From NCBI GenBank assembly GCA_963575675.1, contig CAUYUA010000229.1:1-28430 (forward strand): 28,430 nucleotides of DNA. Reading direction: 5' to 3'. Source of the DNA: CAUYUA01 sp963575675. Lineage in GTDB: Bacteria > Pseudomonadota > Alphaproteobacteria > Azospirillales > Azospirillaceae. Below the pieces are notes generated by a model. That model saw nothing but the letters and a program-made list of their open reading frames with translations. It had not been told where the DNA came from and searched no databases. Positions within the stretch are counted from its first letter, which is position 1. Each line of letters opens with the position of its first letter. The translations under genes and the position numbers were made by a program. Positions 1 through 7,531 of the stretch are shown piece by piece.

Positions 1-2
1 GC

Positions 3-1178
3 TTATGGGGCGCCTTTGTCGGCGCCGCTTTGATCGTTTTGTTGCCGAATCTGCTGTCGAATCGCTCATTGTTCCAGCTCTTTTCGATTGGAGGCTTTCT
101 AGCGGCCTTATTTGCGGGCTTCCAACAATTTTCAAAGAATTCCGGTCGGCTGCCCTTTCAAGCGTTAGCTCCCATTGTTGCTATGGGGATTCTCGCTCTG
201 GGCGGTTTCTTTGTGACAAATACAGAGGATTGGCGTAAAGCGATCTTTGCTTTGATGTTGTTCTCGGTGGTGGTGGGACTGCCCGAAGGGCTTATGGGAG
301 TGGTCTCTCCGTTTCTGGTGAAGCTGTTCCGAATTGATCCTCCTGCATTTCCGCCGTTCTCTTCCATCGACGAGGTTTTGCCGGTAAAGCCCGTTACGGG
401 TAAGCCTTTATTGGTTTTACAGGATATTAAACGCTACTTCGGCGGTGTGAAAGCGGTTGATGGGGTCTCGATAACGGTGCGCTCCGGCCACATTCATGGC
501 TTGATCGGTCCCAATGGCTCCGGCAAAAGCACTGTCGTCAACGTCATTTCCGGTCTTTATGCTCCTGGTGGCGGAAAAATCTTTTTCCATCAAAAGCCGT
601 TGCCAAAGGGAAGCCTCTATCGGGCGGCTCAGTGCGGCGTTGCGCGGACTTTCCAAAATTTGCAATTGTTCAGCGCTCTGACGGCGTTGGAGAACGTCAT
701 GACGGCGCTCCGCGATGTCTACCGCGCGCCGTGGCCGCTGGTGGTGTTGGGGCTGGCCGTTGGAGAAGAGCGGCGCGCGCACGCCAACGCTCTGGCGCTG
801 TTGAGTTTGGTTGGTTTGCAAGATCAAGCTCGACGTCCCGCCAAGGATTTGACTTATGGAGCGCAACGCTTTTTGGAAATTGCGCGGGCTCTGGCGCGTA
901 AACCGGACTTGCTGATTTTGGATGAGCCTGCGGCGGGATTGGCGTCTCCGGATGTCGCCCGCTTGATCGAGATCATCCAGACAATCCATCAGAGGGGCGT
1001 GACCATCATCCTGATCGAGCATCACATGGATGTGGTTGCGGCGTTGTGCGATGTGGTGACTGTGCTTGATGGTGGAAGGGTGATTGCCGAAGGCGCCGTC
1101 GCCGAGGTTAAGCGCAATCCCAAAGTAATAGACGCTTATTTGGGCGCGGAGCTTGTGTTGGAGACCTCTCCAAATTAA
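3..1178 (+). CDS. livG: Branched-chain amino-acid ABC transporter, LivM-type permease tail fused to LivG ATPase (5' partial)
   Basis: The frame is open from the window edge, so the gene starts upstream; the first usable codon inside (TTG at 30) is not a credible start. The visible N-terminal part (about 100 codons) is hydrophobic, with LWGAFVGAALIVLLPNLLS resembling the end of LivM permeases, followed by two or three further membrane segments (around residues 11-32, 46-62 and 70-98 counted from position 30). A linker leads into an ATP-binding domain: Walker A GPNGSGKST (160-168), Q-loop region ARTFQNLQLF, a degenerate signature LTYGAQRFLEIARAL, Walker B LLILDEPAAGL and the H-loop IEHHMD. Membrane permease and cytoplasmic ATPase on one chain is known for Liv systems. 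livF follows 99 bp downstream on the same strand. The substrate (Leu/Ile/Val, or another hydrophobic or small amide compound) cannot be told from sequence. Confidence 0.9.
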   Translation, partial: LWGAFVGAALIVLLPNLLSNRSLFQLFSIGGFLAALFAGFQQFSKNSGRLPFQALAPIVAMGILALGGFFVTNTEDWRKAIFALMLFSVVVGLPEGLMGVVSPFLVKLFRIDPPAFPPFSSIDEVLPVKPVTGKPLLVLQDIKRYFGGVKAVDGVSITVRSGHIHGLIGPNGSGKSTVVNVISGLYAPGGGKIFFHQKPLPKGSLYRAAQCGVARTFQNLQLFSALTALENVMTALRDVYRAPWPLVVLGLAVGEERRAHANALALLSLVGLQDQARRPAKDLTYGAQRFLEIARALARKPDLLILDEPAAGLASPDVARLIEIIQTIHQRGVTIILIEHHMDVVAALCDVVTVLDGGRVIAEGAVAEVKRNPKVIDAYLGAELVLETSPN

Positions 1179-1277
1179 GGGGGAGGCCGTATATTCTGTT
1201 ATGGCTCTGTGATAGACAACGGCGGAAGAGATTTTTTTATGGCTCTTTTGCTTTTGTCCAACGAAGAGAGGCGCGAT

Positions 1278-1994
1278 ATGTTGGTTGTGGAAGAATTGCA
1301 CGCTGGCTACGGCGCCGGAGAAGTGTTGAAAGGAGTCTCTCTGCAAGTGCGCGTAGGATCCGTCGTCGCCCTGATTGGAGCCAATGGGGCGGGAAAAACC
1401 AGCACAATGCGAGCGATCTCTGGAATGTTGAAGCCTAACCGAGGACGTGTGGTTTTCGATGGTCGTCCCGTGCAAGGTTTGGATGCTTCGCGGATTGCGT
1501 GCATGGGGTTGGCGCATGCGCCGGAAGGGCGGCGGGTGTTCGCGCCGTTGTCTGTAGAGGACAATCTTTTGCTTGGGGCTTACAACCGTTTGCCGCGTTT
1601 TTTCGGCTATCGTCGGAAGGTGAAAAGCGATTTAGATCGTATATACGAGATGTTTCCTGTGTTGAAGGAGCGAAATAGGCAATTGGCGGGGACTTTGTCG
1701 GGAGGGGAGCAACAGATGCTCGCCATTGGCAGAGCGCTGATGGCGAAGCCCAAGGTGATGCTGCTTGATGAGCCTTCTATGGGGCTTGCTCCGGTGATTG
1801 TGCGAGAGGTGTTTCTGATCATTCAGCGTCTAAAAGAGGCGGGAATTACTTTGCTTTTGGTTGAACAGTTTGCTCAGAACGCTTTGGCTGTTGCTGATTT
1901 TGCCTATGTTATGGAAGGCGGACGCATTACTATGGCGGGCGCGCCTGCTGAGTTGCATCGGAATGAGCGTGTTCTTGCCGCTTATCTTGGATGA
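1278..1994 (+). CDS. livF: Branched-chain amino-acid ABC transporter ATP-binding protein LivF
   Basis: This is the second ATPase of the Liv transporter and pairs with LivG at the inner membrane. The 238-residue product has the usual LivF length. Motifs seen: start MLVVEELHAGYGAGEVLKG, Walker A GANGAGKTS, the LivF-typical AHAPEGRRVF, signature LSGGEQQMLAIGRAL, Walker B VMLLDEPSMGLAP and LLVEQ. I chose the ATG at 1278 over the upstream in-frame starts (1209, 1239) because it gives the family-standard N-terminus and has a purine-rich GAGAGG 6 nt upstream; the longer forms would add 13 or 23 unconserved residues. It lies in the same operon as the preceding fusion and is followed by a hairpin plus a dispersed repeat that probably ends the transcript. 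Confidence 0.93.
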   Translation: MLVVEELHAGYGAGEVLKGVSLQVRVGSVVALIGANGAGKTSTMRAISGMLKPNRGRVVFDGRPVQGLDASRIACMGLAHAPEGRRVFAPLSVEDNLLLGAYNRLPRFFGYRRKVKSDLDRIYEMFPVLKERNRQLAGTLSGGEQQMLAIGRALMAKPKVMLLDEPSMGLAPVIVREVFLIIQRLKEAGITLLLVEQFAQNALAVADFAYVMEGGRITMAGAPAELHRNERVLAAYLG

Positions 1995-2035
1995 GAGGGC
2001 GTGGATGGCGCGCAACAGGCAAACGCTGCGCCAGG

Positions 2036-2118
2036 AGATGATCGCTCCGCGAATAAGGGGGGCTTTCGCTCCCCCCTTATGATCCCGAGCGACCAGGAAC
2101 ACAGTCCCTGGACCCTTT
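2036..2118 (-). repeat. Dispersed intergenic repeat, copy R1 (terminator-like, between convergent livF and fbp)
   Basis: Read on the minus strand it runs GGGTCCAGGGACTGTGTTCC, then GGTCGCTCGGG, then a strong hairpin, then TTATTCGCGGAGCGATC. This matches copies at 5025, 5175, 22727, 22893 and 23871. On the plus strand it ends CCCTGGACCCTTTT, so it can act as a terminator for livF. Module order and spacing agree with the copy at 5175. Function is inferred. Confidence 0.75.
2053..2080. terminator. Strong hairpin inside repeat R1, 3' of livF
   Basis: A perfect 10-bp stem (ATAAGGGGGG, 2053-2062, with CCCCCCTTAT, 2071-2080) encloses an 8-nt loop, 59 nt after the livF stop. No U-run follows directly on the plus strand; the nearest T-run is 2115-2118. 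It is a likely 3'-end stabiliser or part of a compound terminator. Confidence 0.6.
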
Positions 2119-2160
2119 TAATATTATTCGGAAAAAAAAACGAAGGCGCCGTCGTAGGAA

Positions 2161-3165
2161 TCAATTTTCGCTGTGGTGCTGGATGATCAGATCGACTTCG
2201 TTCTTAGATCCCAAAATGACGGCAACCCGTTGATGCAAACCTTCGGGTTGTAGCTCCATAATCGAGCGACGGCCTGTGGTGGCTCGTCCACCGGCTTGCT
2301 CGATGAGGAAGGACATCGGGTTGGCTTCGTACATCAAACGCAGTTTTCCGCCTTTTTTCTTGTTTTCAGAGTCAATTGGATATAGGAAGACGCCGCCTCG
2401 GCATAAAATTCTGTGAACGTCGCCGACCATCGAGCCAACCCAACGCATGTTGAAGTCTTTGCCGCGTGGCCCCTGTTTTCCGGCGAGGCACTCTTCAACA
2501 TACCGTTTGATCGGCGGCTCCCAGAAGCGGGCGCGCGAAGCGTTAATGGTGAATTCTTTGGTGTCGTCCGGCATCAGCATGTTGGGATGCGTCAACACGA
2601 ATTCGCCGATATTCAGGTCGAGCGTGAAACCGTTGACGCCGTTGCCGGTGGTGAGCACCATCATGGTTGAGGAGCCATAGACGGCGTATCCGGCGGCGAC
2701 CTGCTGAATTCCGGGTTGTAGGAAGGCTTCTTTGGTGTCGGCCGAAACGCCGTCGGGTAAACGAAGAATCGAGAAAATCGTGCCGACCGAGATGTTGACG
2801 TCGATGTTTGAAGAGCCGTCCAACGGATCGAACAACAAAAGATAACGTCCGGAAGCGGCTCCGGTGACGGCGTAGACGTCGTCCATTTCCTCTGACGCCA
2901 TGGCTGCGTAATTGCCGCCAAGAGCGTTCATGTGCAGAAAAATGTCATTGGCGAGAACATCGAGTTTTTTCTGCTCTTCGCCCTGGACGTTTTCAGACCC
3001 TGCGACGCCGAGGTTTCCCGCCAGCGCGCCGCGATTAACCTCGTGAGAGATCATCTTGCAGGCTGTGATGATGTCGGTCATGAGGGAGGTGAAAACGCCC
3101 GAGCGTCCCAAACGACGTTGTTCTTCGAGCAGGTAGTGAATCAGCGTAACGCGTTTGTAGGACAT
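2161..3165 (-). CDS. fbp: Class I fructose-1,6-bisphosphatase
   Basis: It hydrolyses fructose-1,6-bisphosphate to fructose-6-phosphate in gluconeogenesis (or in the Calvin cycle if one is present; nothing here shows that). The 334-residue product has family length. Motifs visible: GEEQKKLDVLAND (62-74), the acidic ASEEMDD (90-96) and the metal/substrate motif LFDPLDGSSNID (111-122) with D113 and D116, plus a C-terminal ANPMSFLIEQAGG. I chose the ATG at 3165 (MSYKRVTLIHYLL), which has AAAGGA 9 nt upstream; an in-frame extension to 3216 adds 17 unconserved residues. It is convergent with livF across repeat R1 and appears monocistronic. Confidence 0.95.
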   Translation of the reverse strand: MSYKRVTLIHYLLEEQRRLGRSGVFTSLMTDIITACKMISHEVNRGALAGNLGVAGSENVQGEEQKKLDVLANDIFLHMNALGGNYAAMASEEMDDVYAVTGAASGRYLLLFDPLDGSSNIDVNISVGTIFSILRLPDGVSADTKEAFLQPGIQQVAAGYAVYGSSTMMVLTTGNGVNGFTLDLNIGEFVLTHPNMLMPDDTKEFTINASRARFWEPPIKRYVEECLAGKQGPRGKDFNMRWVGSMVGDVHRILCRGGVFLYPIDSENKKKGGKLRLMYEANPMSFLIEQAGGRATTGRRSIMELQPEGLHQRVAVILGSKNEVDLIIQHHSEN

Positions 3166-3267
3166 TAAGATAAATCCTTTGTCATCTTTGATGAGCTGGA
3201 CGCAGTCGTACACCAATCAAGGCGCGACTGACAACTGACTTGGCAACTATTTCGGGGGAGCGTCGAA

Positions 3268-3345
3268 AAATTAGATGGGAACGGCTTCCCGTCGCCGGAG
3301 CTAAGGATGAAAATTCTCCTGTCGCGTAAGTTGGGCGCCGTATTT
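3268..3345 (+). repeat. Degenerate copy R2 of the dispersed intergenic repeat
   Basis: The 220-bp gap between fbp and the next gene holds a weak match. GGGAACGGCTTCCCGTCGC is followed by GGAGCTAAGGATGAAAATTC and CTGTCGCG, in the same order as GTTCCCAGTTGCTCGGGCTA and AGGACGAAAGTTCTC in copy R3. It is too diverged to be certain. Nothing else was recognised in 3217-3437. Confidence 0.4.
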
Positions 3346-3437
3346 TGCTTTGCTACGGATCAAGGGAGGGAGTTTGTTTTTGCTTTCGGCGATGATCCGC
3401 CGGATCGCAATAGAGTCTTTTAAATCAATGGCGTTCT

Positions 3438-4211
3438 CTAATAATATTTTTTAATGATACGAAGAATGGAGCCTTGTTCACGAAGATTCTTGAGAGATTG
3501 ATTGATCCTCATCACCATTCCCTCCGTCACAGTGGCGCGGCTTAGCATGAAGCGATACTCGAAGCGATCAAATATGGGGCCGACAACACTAATTTGATCT
3601 TTTAAATTGAGTTCTTGCGCTAAAGCCAATACGGGCACATCTTGCCCTATAAAACCATTGATGCGACCTTTGGCCAACATCAATAAATTTGTTTGAAAGT
3701 TCTTTGCCGGAGTCAATTGCGCAGCGAAATTTGGATTGTTGTTGACCAAGAGATCAAAGTCTTTTCCATAGGAATATCCGTTTACAATTCCGATCTCCCC
3801 GGGAAATTTCAGCAAATCTGCAAGTTCATTTATTTTATACGATTCTGCGTCGAGTTTTCGCACAAAAAACCGAGCGTCAACCTGAAGATAGGAGTCGCTG
3901 AACCATGCGTAGATGGCGCGTTCAGGTTTTTCCAGAGCGTTCATCGCCACCTCCAAGACGCCGGTTTCGATTGAACGCAAAATGCGGGCCCATGGCATGG
4001 CGACTAGGTCGATGTGACATCCGATTTCTTGGCCGATGAGGAGCAGCAGTTCGATTTCAATTCCACTGAATGAATCGTCTTCGCGCAGTATTTGAAATGG
4101 AGGATAGGGAGCTTCTGAACCTGCGCGCAACACACAGGAAAAGCTTGGAGCGATTCCAAAAAAAGTCGCTAAAAATATTGTTATGGTAATGATTTTGATT
4201 GTTCTGGGCAT
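3438..4211 (-). CDS. Periplasmic solute-binding protein (SBP_bac_3-like), orphan
   Basis: 257 residues. The N-terminus has a Sec-type signal peptide (hydrophobic core IKIITITIFLATFFGIA, cleavage probably near SFS/C). The mature part starts CVLRAGSEAPYPPFQI and continues with SGIEIELLLLIGQEIGCHID and MPWARILRSIETG, the layout of amino-acid-type binding proteins (family 3). It is paralogous to the protein at 18954-19724: both share GIV-GY-YG-(D/E)(S/F)FD, the CxL..G start and the N-L--LA--RI-G block. No permease or ATPase gene is adjacent, so it may serve a distant transporter or a signalling role. It starts 28 bp after the VWA gene on the same strand, so the two are probably co-transcribed. 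The ligand is unknown. The ribosome-binding site is weak. Confidence 0.85.
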   Translation of the reverse strand: MPRTIKIITITIFLATFFGIAPSFSCVLRAGSEAPYPPFQILREDDSFSGIEIELLLLIGQEIGCHIDLVAMPWARILRSIETGVLEVAMNALEKPERAIYAWFSDSYLQVDARFFVRKLDAESYKINELADLLKFPGEIGIVNGYSYGKDFDLLVNNNPNFAAQLTPAKNFQTNLLMLAKGRINGFIGQDVPVLALAQELNLKDQISVVGPIFDRFEYRFMLSRATVTEGMVMRINQSLKNLREQGSILRIIKKYY

Positions 4212-4239
4212 TGTCAGGCCATTTTTTGTTCTCGGTGAG

Positions 4240-4995
4240 TCAAGGTAGAGCGGCGATCTCTTGAATCAACTTTCTGCGAATCGCTTGAGAAAAACTCGCC
4301 CGGTTTTCCGCAGAGATTACAAAGGCGCCGGAGCCTCCGATCACAAAATCCGCGTAGTATGATTCCAGCCATTCGTATTCATCAAGAATTGCCAGCGCGT
4401 TAATGCTGATGCCGGCCGCGATCGCGATATCGCGCGCGGGTTCAGGAGGAAGACCGCTATTGTTGAATCCATTCGAAACAATATCAATTGCTAAACGATC
4501 CGCCCGCACTCCGGACGAGCGAAATAATGTTTGCGCCTCCGTCAGGGCGGATCCCAAAGCTGTGCTTCCGGCTTGAATTGCTCGTGGCGACGCCAGAATT
4601 GCGTCGGAAAATGCAATTGCTTCAGCGGCGTTGGAGATAACACGCCACGGCGTGCGGACAGTAAAAGAATTTGGTCCGGAGAAACTGGCGAAGGTCACGG
4701 CAATTGCGCGTCGTCGCCCTCCGGTGATTATGCGAATTACGGCCTCGTCGCGGAAAGCGGCGGCGTGTCCACGCAATTCGAATTCCAAATCGCCGTCGGA
4801 AATACTGGCGGAAGCATCCACCATCAGAACCAAGGCCAAGTCCACGGCGCGCGGCTCTGCGGCGCGTGTTGCGTTGGTCAAGAGCGTCAAGATTAGAGAT
4901 GCGCTGATAAGAACGGGAAATTGAGCTTTTTTAAAGGCATTCCTATAATGCCGGCTCCATTCTTTTGAGAAATCAAAGAAACGATACGTCATCAT
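4240..4995 (-). CDS. Secreted VWA protein, DUF1194-like
   Basis: 251 residues. A charged N-terminal stretch precedes a hydrophobic segment (about residues 27-43, FPVLISASLILTLLT) with a plausible signal cleavage after TRA/AEP. The rest is a von Willebrand A-type domain: LVLMVDASASIS carries a MIDAS DxSxS motif (near residue 60), followed by AVTFASFSG and a third motif region DIVSNGFNN. This resembles DUF1194 proteins, common in alphaproteobacteria and of unknown function. It is expected to bind a divalent metal and a protein partner in the periplasm. Start at 4995 (ATGATG) with AGGA 5 nt upstream. It is the first gene of a probable two-gene unit with the solute-binding protein. Where typical members read GDG in the third motif, this one reads SNG, so metal coordination may differ. 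Confidence 0.8.
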   Translation of the reverse strand: MMTYRFFDFSKEWSRHYRNAFKKAQFPVLISASLILTLLTNATRAAEPRAVDLALVLMVDASASISDGDLEFELRGHAAAFRDEAVIRIITGGRRRAIAVTFASFSGPNSFTVRTPWRVISNAAEAIAFSDAILASPRAIQAGSTALGSALTEAQTLFRSSGVRADRLAIDIVSNGFNNSGLPPEPARDIAIAAGISINALAILDEYEWLESYYADFVIGGSGAFVISAENRASFSQAIRRKLIQEIAALP

Positions 4996-5024
4996 TTCAT
5001 TCCTGTGGCGAGAAGAAAATTAAA

Positions 5025-5105
5025 AGAGTCCAGGGACTTTGTTCCCAGTTGCTCGGGCTAAGGACGAAAGTTCTCTTTATTCGCGAAATTCGCGAAGAGG
5101 CGCTT
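5025..5105 (+). repeat. Dispersed intergenic repeat, copy R3
   Basis: Plus orientation: AGAGTCCAGGGACTTTGTTC, then CCAGTTGCTCGGGCTAAGG, ACGAAAGTTCTCTTTATTCG and CGAAATTCGCGAAGAGG. It lies directly upstream of the VWA gene, 30 nt from its start. On the minus strand it ends CCTGGACTCTTTTAATTTT, so a minus-strand transcript arriving from 5337-5918 would meet a terminator-like hairpin here. Confidence 0.7.
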
Positions 5106-5125
5106 CTTTCGTTTCGAAAAAAACA

Positions 5126-5141
5126 TTAAATTTTTAATGGG
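5126..5141. repeat. Short AT-rich palindrome between two dispersed repeats
   Basis: CATTAAATTTTTAATG is a perfect palindrome (7-bp arms, 2-nt centre). It could be part of a promoter or operator for the VWA/solute-binding unit, whose upstream region this is, but no -10/-35 pair stands out. Low information. Confidence 0.3.
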
Positions 5142-5174
5142 TTCGGTGTTCGGGCAATACGGATAATCAATTCC

Positions 5175-5312
5175 AGAGGAGGATCGTTTGGCGAATCAGG
5201 GGGAGCTTTGCTTTCCCCCCTTTAGATTTCCCATGGTCGGAAACACAGTTTCTGGACTTTTTTTAGGTTTTATGTAAAAATCGAGGAGCATGAGTCAATC
5301 ATTCGGCTTGTT
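5175..5312 (-). repeat. Dispersed intergenic repeat, copy R4 (extended form)
   Basis: On the minus strand, GTCCAGAAACTGTGTTTCC is followed by a GGGGGGAAAGCAAAGCTCCCC hairpin-type block, GATTCGCCAAACGATCC. It has the same order and the same internal hairpin as copy R1. Homology with copy R7 (19905) continues further outward: CCGAATGATTGAC, CATG..CCTCGATT and CATAAAA are shared. On the plus strand the core is followed by TTTTTTT (5257-5263). Confidence 0.7.
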
Positions 5313-5336
5313 GGCGTCGCTTCTGAAATCAGCGAA

Positions 5337-5918
5337 CTATACTTGACTTGGGTCTCTGTTGACAGCGCTAAGTAATGGCTCGAATGCCGGTCTCAGTATG
5401 TCTAGGTTTTGATTTATGAATACAGACATAAGTTGTGTGAAGCTATGAATAATTATAAGCGCATTGATTCCGGCGTCACCTTGGAAATGTCCGGCTTTAA
5501 TTCTCTCGGTCATGGAAATTAATAATTTTTCAAAATGATTGTATATTTGGTCCATGCCATGTAGTTCTTTGTCAAAATCATGTCCGTCCTTGTGCTTAAA
5601 ATACTGAAACACGAGATAAGTCGATACAACTCTTGAAAGAGTTTCTTCAAGCGTGGCGAACGGCAAATGAAATCTTGCCATGGGTTTCAGAAAATCAGTG
5701 TAAGGACATGAACTTGCTGCTAATACGAATAGTATCATAGATCGTATCGCGTCTTGCGCCGAGGTTGTTATCGTCGTGGTCCTCTCTTCTGTAACGACGC
5801 TGCATGTTACAATTTCATATGATATCAATGATTTTATTGGCAATATAACATTACTGATGTTTGTTGCGGCGGGACAGAAGGTTTTGTCGATGATAGGGCA
5901 ATGAGGACATTGACAAAA
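5337..5918 (-). pseudogene. 5'-truncated gene for a Cys-rich protein of unknown function, cut by IS66
   Basis: An open frame of about 190 codons ends at 5337 and stays open to the IS66 boundary at 5919. An internal TTG (5843) could start a 168-residue product. Protein-like sequence continues upstream of that TTG, with FCQCPHCPIIDKTFCPAA, and then stops making sense at the IS end; a TGA in this frame lies in the IS tail. Inside are VVTEERTTTITTSAQ, SSCPYTDFLKPMARFHLPFA and LEETLSRVVSTYLVFQYFK, and the C-terminal half is helical. I recall an uncharacterised family with QCPHCP, CP, TPERT and KPMARFHLP motifs (possibly DUF6901; name not certain). Members carry further N-terminal sequence that is missing here. 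I infer a gene disrupted by the insertion; whether a shortened protein is made is unknown. Confidence 0.65.
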
Positions 5919-5919
5919 C

Positions 5920-5942
5920 GTAAGCGTTCTCCTGTTCCCACC
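5920..5942 (+). repeat. Terminal inverted repeat of IS66 copy 1 (tnpC-distal end)
   Basis: Starts GTAAGCGTTCTCC like the ends at 9461 and 12173. GTAAGCG is the typical tip of IS66-family elements. The partner end of copy 1 is lost. Confidence 0.85.
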
Positions 5943-6115
5943 TTGTCAAACGCCATTTGATAGGCGAGACTTTGCCTCGCGCGCACGATAGGCAGAAATG
6001 AGGGGAATGGGAAAAGAGGGTGGCTTGTGCGACTTTTGCGCATACGATGGTATAGCCGAGGCGAATAGCTCGGACCGGACGTCGCATAGATTGTCGGTTT
6101 ACGGGATGGCCCTAT

Positions 6116-6123
6116 CCGTCTGG
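6116..6123. repeat. Target site duplication of the IS256-family element, left
   Basis: CCGTCTGG at 6116-6123 is repeated at 7532-7539. The uninterrupted copy 2 has the octamer once, at 9657-9664. This fixes the insertion ends exactly. Confidence 0.93.
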
Positions 6124-7531
6124 GGCTGTGCAACAACTTTTCTGTAAATTTTTCCAGACAACTTTTTCAGGCGACGAGCGAATTACCCTTTCAGGTTGAG
6201 ATACATTTTTCCTGACATCCACTCTTCGTCACACTCAGCGAGCAGAGCAGAGACCAATCGTAGACATGAAGCGGTATTTGGAAAGATTGAAGCCACTCGG
6301 GTGCGGCGCTTGAGTTCTCTGTTTATCCTTTCGAGTCCATTGGTTGTTCTTAGTCGAGTGCGATATTGTTGGGGCAACTCGAACACCGAAAACCCCATAG
6401 GCAGGTTCTCTTCCGCCCATTGCGCAAGCTTTGGAGCGTCTTTAGCCCATATATCCACGAATTTTTTTAGCAAACGCTCGGCCTCGACTTTATCAGGAGC
6501 ATTGAAGATTGTCTTAATTTGCTGAGCGACAGATTTGCGTTGGTCGATTTTCGGGACGTAGGCTTGGGCATTCAACTGCAAATGGAACTGGCAGCGTTGC
6601 CATGGGACGCTGGGAAGCACGGCTCTGCGAGCCGCTTTAAGGCCAGCATGGTCGTCTGCGATGATCATTTTGACGCCCATCAAACCACGCCGCACCAAGC
6701 TCTCCATAAAGGCGCGCCAATGGACTTCGGCTTCCGACAAGGCGACGGAAACACCGAGCACGCGCCGAATTCCGTCCGTTGTGATGCCGATAGCAACCAG
6801 CACGGCACAATCGACCAAATGCCCGCCTTCTCGCACCCGTTCATATCGGGCGTCGAAGAAAACATAGGGAGTTTCGCCAAGTGGCCGTTCACGCCAAGCC
6901 GCAAGACCAACGTCGAGAGCTTCGGCCGCACGGCTGACCTGGGCCGACGAAATTGAAATCTCCGGTCCAAGTAAAGCTTGAAGAACCGTTATCACCTTTC
7001 TGGTTGATACCCCCTGAATATACATTTCAGCCAGGGCTATATTGACGGCTTGTTCGGTCCGCGATCCTTTCTCAAGCGCGCTTGGATAAAAGCCTCCACC
7101 GCGAACTTGAGGCACATCGAAGGTCACGTTGCCGACGCGTGTTAGAACCGTCTTTTGCTTATAGCCGTTGGCATAATCAGTACGTTCAGCGGTTCGTTCG
7201 TGAGATTGAGCATTCATAAAGTGGGCTCGCTCGATCTTGCTTGCTTCATTAACCAGAATGCGCAGAGCTTCGCTCGCTCCGTCAAGTCCATTTTCAATTA
7301 ACGCTGCATAAGCATCGTCAAGGGGGTGTTTTACGACGCGCATTGCCATATCTGTCAACTCCTTCGTTACATTTCCAAGTAATACTCCGAAGAAGTCGTC
7401 CGGGAAATTGCTCTCCGTGGTTCCTCCAGGCATGCAACCGTAGCGCAAAGAGCTACACCTCGAAGCGTGGAAGGCTGCCCACCCAGGGAAACCCGAGAGA
7501 GAGGAATTTACAGAAACCATGTTGCACTAAC
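6124..7531 (-). mobile_element. IS256-family (Mutator-type) insertion sequence, 1408 bp, complete
   Basis: Ends are defined by comparison with the empty site in IS66 copy 2. Imperfect terminal inverted repeats of about 28 bp: GGCTGTGCAACAACTTTTCT on the left against GTTAGTGCAACATGGTTTCT read inward from the right, both continuing GTAAATT. It is flanked by an 8-bp duplication, as expected for IS256, and carries one transposase gene on the minus strand. It appears intact and may be mobile. The insertion is at the very last codon of the IS66 tnpC. Confidence 0.93.
6183..7349 (-). CDS. IS256-family transposase
   Basis: 388 residues, a normal length for the family. DDE catalytic residues are visible: D166 in FFDARYERVREGG, D232 in MIIADDHAGLKAA and E340 in TTNGLERINRELKRRT; the Cys/His motif WQRCQFHLQL lies between the last two. 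The start is the ATG at 7349 (MAMRVVKHPLDD) because a strong AAGGAG lies 7-9 nt upstream. An open frame continues to 7520, but those residues come from the terminal repeat and leader. The second aspartate sits in IADDHAG rather than the common SDAHAG. The gene fills the element and ends 59 nt from its left tip. Confidence 0.93.
   Translation of the reverse strand: MAMRVVKHPLDDAYAALIENGLDGASEALRILVNEASKIERAHFMNAQSHERTAERTDYANGYKQKTVLTRVGNVTFDVPQVRGGGFYPSALEKGSRTEQAVNIALAEMYIQGVSTRKVITVLQALLGPEISISSAQVSRAAEALDVGLAAWRERPLGETPYVFFDARYERVREGGHLVDCAVLVAIGITTDGIRRVLGVSVALSEAEVHWRAFMESLVRRGLMGVKMIIADDHAGLKAARRAVLPSVPWQRCQFHLQLNAQAYVPKIDQRKSVAQQIKTIFNAPDKVEAERLLKKFVDIWAKDAPKLAQWAEENLPMGFSVFELPQQYRTRLRTTNGLERINRELKRRTRVASIFPNTASCLRLVSALLAECDEEWMSGKMYLNLKG

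Noticed and set aside
417..1517. A 366-codon frame on the minus strand across livG and livF
   Set aside because: Antisense shadow; it spans two well-supported genes and its product is low-complexity and family-less.
5834..6136. Open frames with start MRRPVRAIRLGYTIV or MLHSPRR in the IS66 tail
   Set aside because: The tail is non-coding in the intact copy; the frames end differently in each context, and similarity between sites reflects the IS copy only.
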